From positions 1 through 7,437 of the forward strand of contig JALOQI010000022.1 of the NCBI GenBank assembly GCA_025453435.1: DNA of 7,437 nucleotides, written 5' to 3'. Position 1 is the first letter of the stretch. Every line of letters begins with the position of its first letter. This DNA comes from Candidatus Omnitrophota bacterium (GTDB taxonomy: Bacteria > Omnitrophota > Koll11 > Gygaellales > Profunditerraquicolaceae). The notes below the pieces were generated by a model. It saw only the letters and a program-made list of their open reading frames with translations, was not told the origin of the DNA and searched no databases. Made by a program: the position numbers and the translations under genes. Of the stretch, positions 4,960-7,437 are shown piece by piece.

Positions 4960-5520
4960 TTAAAATTCCAGGACTTCTTTTTCTTTTAATTTCAGAGATT
5001 CTTCTATCTTCGCCGCGAATTTATCCACCATTTTCTGGACTTCATCCAATCCGCGGAATTTTTCGTCTTCGGATATATGCTTGTCTTTTTCAAGCTTCTC
5101 AAGAAGCGCTTTTGATTCATGCCGCACTGTGCGCAAAGATACGCGGCCTTCTTCAGCCATTTTATGGACTACCTTTGCCAACTCCTGGCGCCTCTCTTTC
5201 GAAAGCTGAGGGACGCTGAGCCTGACGACCTTGCCGTCGTTCGAAGGGGTGATGCCCAGATTAGACTTCATTATCGCCTTTTCGATCTCAACGATAGCGG
5301 TCGGGTCCCACGGCTGGATCAAAAGCATATGAGCGTCGGGAACGGATATCTGCGCCATCTGTTTGAGCATCGTAGGGGTGCCGTAATAATCGATGTGCAG
5401 GCCTTCGACCAGCGCCGGGTTGGCGCGGCCTGTCCTGACTTCGGCGAAGTTGCGCGCCACGAAATCCACGCTTTTTTTCAGCTTATCCTCGGTAGAATGC
5501 AATACTTCCTTTACTGTCAT
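4960..5520 (-). CDS. frr: Ribosome recycling factor
   Basis: The 186-residue product has the length of RRF (about 185). RRF works with EF-G to split post-termination ribosomes in the cytoplasm. Family signatures are visible: FAEVRTGRANPALVEG at about 26-41, DYYGTPTMLKQMAQISVPD, then IQPWDPTAIVEIEKAI, SNLGITPSNDGKVVRLSVP, and the basic helix LSKERRQELAKVVHKMAEEG. The C-terminal region is charged and helical, forming the long three-helix bundle with the N-terminus. I start it at ATG 5520 because AGGAGG lies 5 bp upstream; an in-frame GTG at 5524-5526 overlaps that site and is not a credible start. It begins 19 bp after the pyrH stop, in the common rpsB-tsf-pyrH-frr order. It is the last protein gene of that cluster before the tRNA and repeat district. 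Confidence 0.97.
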   Translation of the reverse strand: MTVKEVLHSTEDKLKKSVDFVARNFAEVRTGRANPALVEGLHIDYYGTPTMLKQMAQISVPDAHMLLIQPWDPTAIVEIEKAIMKSNLGITPSNDGKVVRLSVPQLSKERRQELAKVVHKMAEEGRVSLRTVRHESKALLEKLEKDKHISEDEKFRGLDEVQKMVDKFAAKIEESLKLKEKEVLEF

Positions 5521-5525
5521 ATGCA

Positions 5526-5531
5526 CCTCCT
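5526..5531 (-). promoter_or_regulatory. Ribosome-binding site deciding the frr start
   Basis: Perfect AGGAGG on the minus strand, 5 bases before ATG 5520, in the 19-bp gap after pyrH. It overlaps the in-frame GTG at 5524-5526 and so excludes it as the start. Confidence 0.85.
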
Positions 5532-5539
5532 GAAAAAAA

Positions 5540-6265
5540 TTATTGGACCACAGTGCCGATCTTTTCGCCCAGAAGAACTTTCTTTATATTGCCTGTCTTT
5601 GTCAGGTCGAACACTATTATCGGTAATTTATTGTCCATGCACAGGCTTATCGCGGTAGCATCCATTACGCGCAGCCGGTTTTTAAGAACATCTATATACT
5701 TCAGGCTCTGGAATTTCTTCGCGCCTTTTTCCTTAAGAGGATCGGCGGTGTAAACTCCGTCGACTTTGGTGGCCTTGAGGATGACGTCAGCGCCTATTTC
5801 CATTGCGCGCAGCGCTGCGGCAGTGTCTGTCGTAAAAAAAGGATTGCCTGTCCCTGCGGCAAATATGACAACCCTCCCCTTTTCCAGATGGCGCATGGCC
5901 CTTCGCCTGATATAAGGCTCGGCGATCTTCTGGATCTCTATAGCGGTCATGACGCGCGTCGGTATATTTATTTTTTCAAGCGCATCCTGCAGCGCAAGCC
6001 CGTTTATTACAGTGGCCAGCATTCCCATGTAATCCGCGACTGAGCGGTCCATATCGAGCCCGCGGGAACCTGTGTTCTCCTGGCCGCGGAAAATATTGCC
6101 TCCGCCCAGGACAAGAGCCACTTCGACTTTCATATCCTTTATCTCTTTGATCTGCCGCGCGATGGAAGCAAGCACGGCGTGGTCTATGCCGTGGGATTGT
6201 CTCCCCTGCAGGGCCTCGCCGCTGAGTTTCAGGACTATGCGTTTATATACGGGTTTGCGCGGCAT
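5540..6265 (-). CDS. pyrH: UMP kinase (uridylate kinase)
   Basis: The 241-residue protein is the usual length of bacterial PyrH, an amino-acid-kinase-fold enzyme that phosphorylates UMP to UDP with ATP in pyrimidine nucleotide synthesis. Motifs appear in the expected order: VLKLSGEAL (11-19), LGGGNIFRG (53-61), [13 protein letters not shown] (73-85), [15 protein letters not shown] (136-150), [13 protein letters not shown] (164-176), and MDATAI (201-206). It acts as a hexamer and is commonly feedback-controlled by UTP and activated by GTP in related bacteria. The ATG lies 3 bp after the tsf stop with only a weak Shine-Dalgarno, so it is probably translated by coupling to tsf. All motifs appear intact. 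Confidence 0.97.
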   Translation of the reverse strand: MPRKPVYKRIVLKLSGEALQGRQSHGIDHAVLASIARQIKEIKDMKVEVALVLGGGNIFRGQENTGSRGLDMDRSVADYMGMLATVINGLALQDALEKINIPTRVMTAIEIQKIAEPYIRRRAMRHLEKGRVVIFAAGTGNPFFTTDTAAALRAMEIGADVILKATKVDGVYTADPLKEKGAKKFQSLKYIDVLKNRLRVMDATAISLCMDNKLPIIVFDLTKTGNIKKVLLGEKIGTVVQ

Positions 6266-6268
6266 GCG

Positions 6269-6790
6269 TCAACCGATCTTATAGCGGGCGAACCTGTTGA
6301 TGACTATTTTCTCGCCCATCTTGGAAACGATACTGCCCATATAGTCGTTGACCGTTATGCTTGGGTCTTTTACAAATACCTGGTTTAAAAGGCAGTGTTC
6401 CTTGTAAAATCTCTCTTTATCTTCCTGCTGGGCCAAAACGTCAGCAGGCACATCTTCTTTTTTTATATAGTCGGGGCTGCATGCGGTGATATGCAGGACC
6501 AGGTCTTTGGTGAACTGGGCGAAATCGGGGTTCTTTGCCACAAAATCCGTTTCGCAGTTAACTTCGAGAATAACGCCGACTTTATTGCCGTGATGGACAT
6601 ATGACTCTATCCTGCCTTCTCTGGCGTTTCGCTCGCCTTTTTTAGCGGCTATCTCAAGGCCGCGTTTACGAAGGGATACAACAGCTTTGGGTATGTCGCC
6701 GTGCGTTTCAACAAGGGCTTTTTTGCATTCCGCCATGCTTGCGGAAGTCAGATTGCGAAGTTCTTTGATGGATTCGACTGAGATTTCCAT
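6269..6790 (-). CDS. tsf: Elongation factor Ts, short form
   Basis: EF-Ts exchanges GDP for GTP on EF-Tu. The N-terminal UBA-like domain is present (IKELRNLTSASMAECKKAL, about 8-26), followed by the linker and the conserved EF-Tu contact motif VNCETDFVAKN at about 77-87. The product is 173 residues, much shorter than the 283 of E. coli, and ends soon after IVINRFARY. It therefore carries one core subdomain, like the short forms of Thermus and several other phyla. The start at ATG 6790 has AAGGTG upstream, overlapping the rpsB stop; only 4 bp separate the two genes. This is a complete gene of the short architecture, not a truncation, since the conserved C-terminal GEKIVINR segment is kept. Confidence 0.95.
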   Translation of the reverse strand: MEISVESIKELRNLTSASMAECKKALVETHGDIPKAVVSLRKRGLEIAAKKGERNAREGRIESYVHHGNKVGVILEVNCETDFVAKNPDFAQFTKDLVLHITACSPDYIKKEDVPADVLAQQEDKERFYKEHCLLNQVFVKDPSITVNDYMGSIVSKMGEKIVINRFARYKIG

Positions 6791-6794
6791 TTGC

Positions 6795-7437
6795 CTACAC
6801 CTTCCTTCTTGTTTTTGTCTTATCAGCCGCTGTTCCGGCAGTATGAACCTTTTTCACGGCCTTGGGGTCTTCCTTGGCTGTCTCTTCCAGGATCTCTTCT
6901 ATTTCCTTGATCTTGACCTCTTCCTCAGGCGCTACCTCAGGCGCTACCACCGGCACCTCTGCGGCTTTTTCTTCCTTTATCTCTACGCCTTCATGGGACA
7001 GATACGAAAGGAATTTTTTTCTTCCTTCTATGATACTGTCGGCAATGAAAGTTGTTATTATGCTTATCGAGCGCGTTGCGTCGTCGTTCCCTGGGATCGG
7101 ATAATTCACAAGATCCGGGTCGGCGTTGGTGTCCAGAAGGCCGATTACGGGAATACCCAGCCTTTTTGCCTCATGCACCGCGGTTTCTTCTTTTTTGGTG
7201 TCAACGATGAACAGAGCCTTGGGCATGCGCTCCATGGCGATTATGCCGTTGAAGCTCTTCTTGAGCTTGCCGAGCTCCTTCTCAAGCAGAGAGACTTCTT
7301 TCTTGGTCAATTTCTCGAAAGTTCCGTCCTGCTTTTTTGTCTCTATTTCCTTAAGCCTGTTGATGCTCTTTTTGATCGTGGCGAAATTCGTGAGCATCCC
7401 GCCGGGCCATCGCTCTGTGACATACAGCATGCCGCAG
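6795..7437 (-). CDS. rpsB: Ribosomal protein S2 (5' end beyond window)
   Basis: The frame is open to the right edge, showing 213 residues; by comparison with E. coli S2 roughly 90 N-terminal residues are missing. S2 is a small-subunit protein that binds near the 30S neck and helps recruit S1. Recognisable blocks are [21 protein letters not shown], the linker [34 protein letters not shown], and [23 protein letters not shown]. The methionine at 7430 is internal, not the start. After [14 protein letters not shown] the protein carries an extra tail of about 60 residues, rich in Glu, Ala, Pro and Val and ending in the basic KTKTRRKV. Such tails vary between phyla. The gene leads into tsf with a 4-bp gap. 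Confidence 0.97.
   Translation of the reverse strand, partial: CGMLYVTERWPGGMLTNFATIKKSINRLKEIETKKQDGTFEKLTKKEVSLLEKELGKLKKSFNGIIAMERMPKALFIVDTKKEETAVHEAKRLGIPVIGLLDTNADPDLVNYPIPGNDDATRSISIITTFIADSIIEGRKKFLSYLSHEGVEIKEEKAAEVPVVAPEVAPEEEVKIKEIEEILEETAKEDPKAVKKVHTAGTAADKTKTRRKV
6924..6947 (-). repeat. 12-bp perfect tandem duplication in the rpsB tail
   Basis: CTCAGGCGCTAC occurs twice back to back on the plus strand. In the rpsB frame this encodes a repeated Val-Ala-Pro-Glu in the low-complexity tail of S2. It is in frame and looks like a replication-slippage product in a region tolerant of length change. Confidence 0.9.

Overview
The window is a compact, entirely leftward (minus-strand) block of a bacterial chromosome. 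The genes carry AGGAGG-type Shine-Dalgarno sites, use the ATA isoleucine codon often, and are packed with overlaps or gaps of a few bases. The order rpsB-tsf-pyrH-frr, a YvcK protein with an added membrane anchor, and a PTS without sugar permeases would fit an uncultivated candidate-phylum bacterium such as an Omnitrophota-like lineage. That placement is an impression from protein style and gene order and has low confidence.

Reading in the direction of transcription (right to left): positions 7437-4960 hold the translation/nucleotide cluster rpsB (5' end cut by the window), tsf, pyrH and frr. Positions 4954-4143 form a dense RNA and repeat district. It contains a short tRNA-Lys-like remnant with a GCGAAGC hairpin, tRNA-Lys(UUU), a roughly 95-bp tandem array of structured repeats (three full copies and one partial), tRNA-Leu(UAG), a small single-span membrane protein packed between tRNAs, and tRNA-Gly(GCC). 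Positions 4070-360 hold ptsN, yvcK, ptsH and ptsI, apparently one translationally coupled operon. Positions 349-1 hold the start of a sugar-phosphate nucleotidyltransferase.

The operon carries the general phosphorelay (EI to HPr) and a nitrogen/fructose-type EIIA, but no EIIB or EIIC in view. With YvcK embedded between ptsN and ptsH, this looks more like a regulatory PTS for carbon flux or cell-envelope precursor supply than a sugar importer. The downstream nucleotidyltransferase would make activated sugars, which fits an envelope-precursor theme.

The least ordinary part is 4519-4954. The 95-bp repeats each fold into three hairpins, and the divergent middle copy carries two paired compensatory changes that preserve stems. 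The last repeat runs into the 3' end of tRNA-Lys, while the 5' end of the same tRNA is duplicated 55 bp upstream beside a hairpin built on the GCGAAGC heptamer. This is the best candidate here for an undescribed element.
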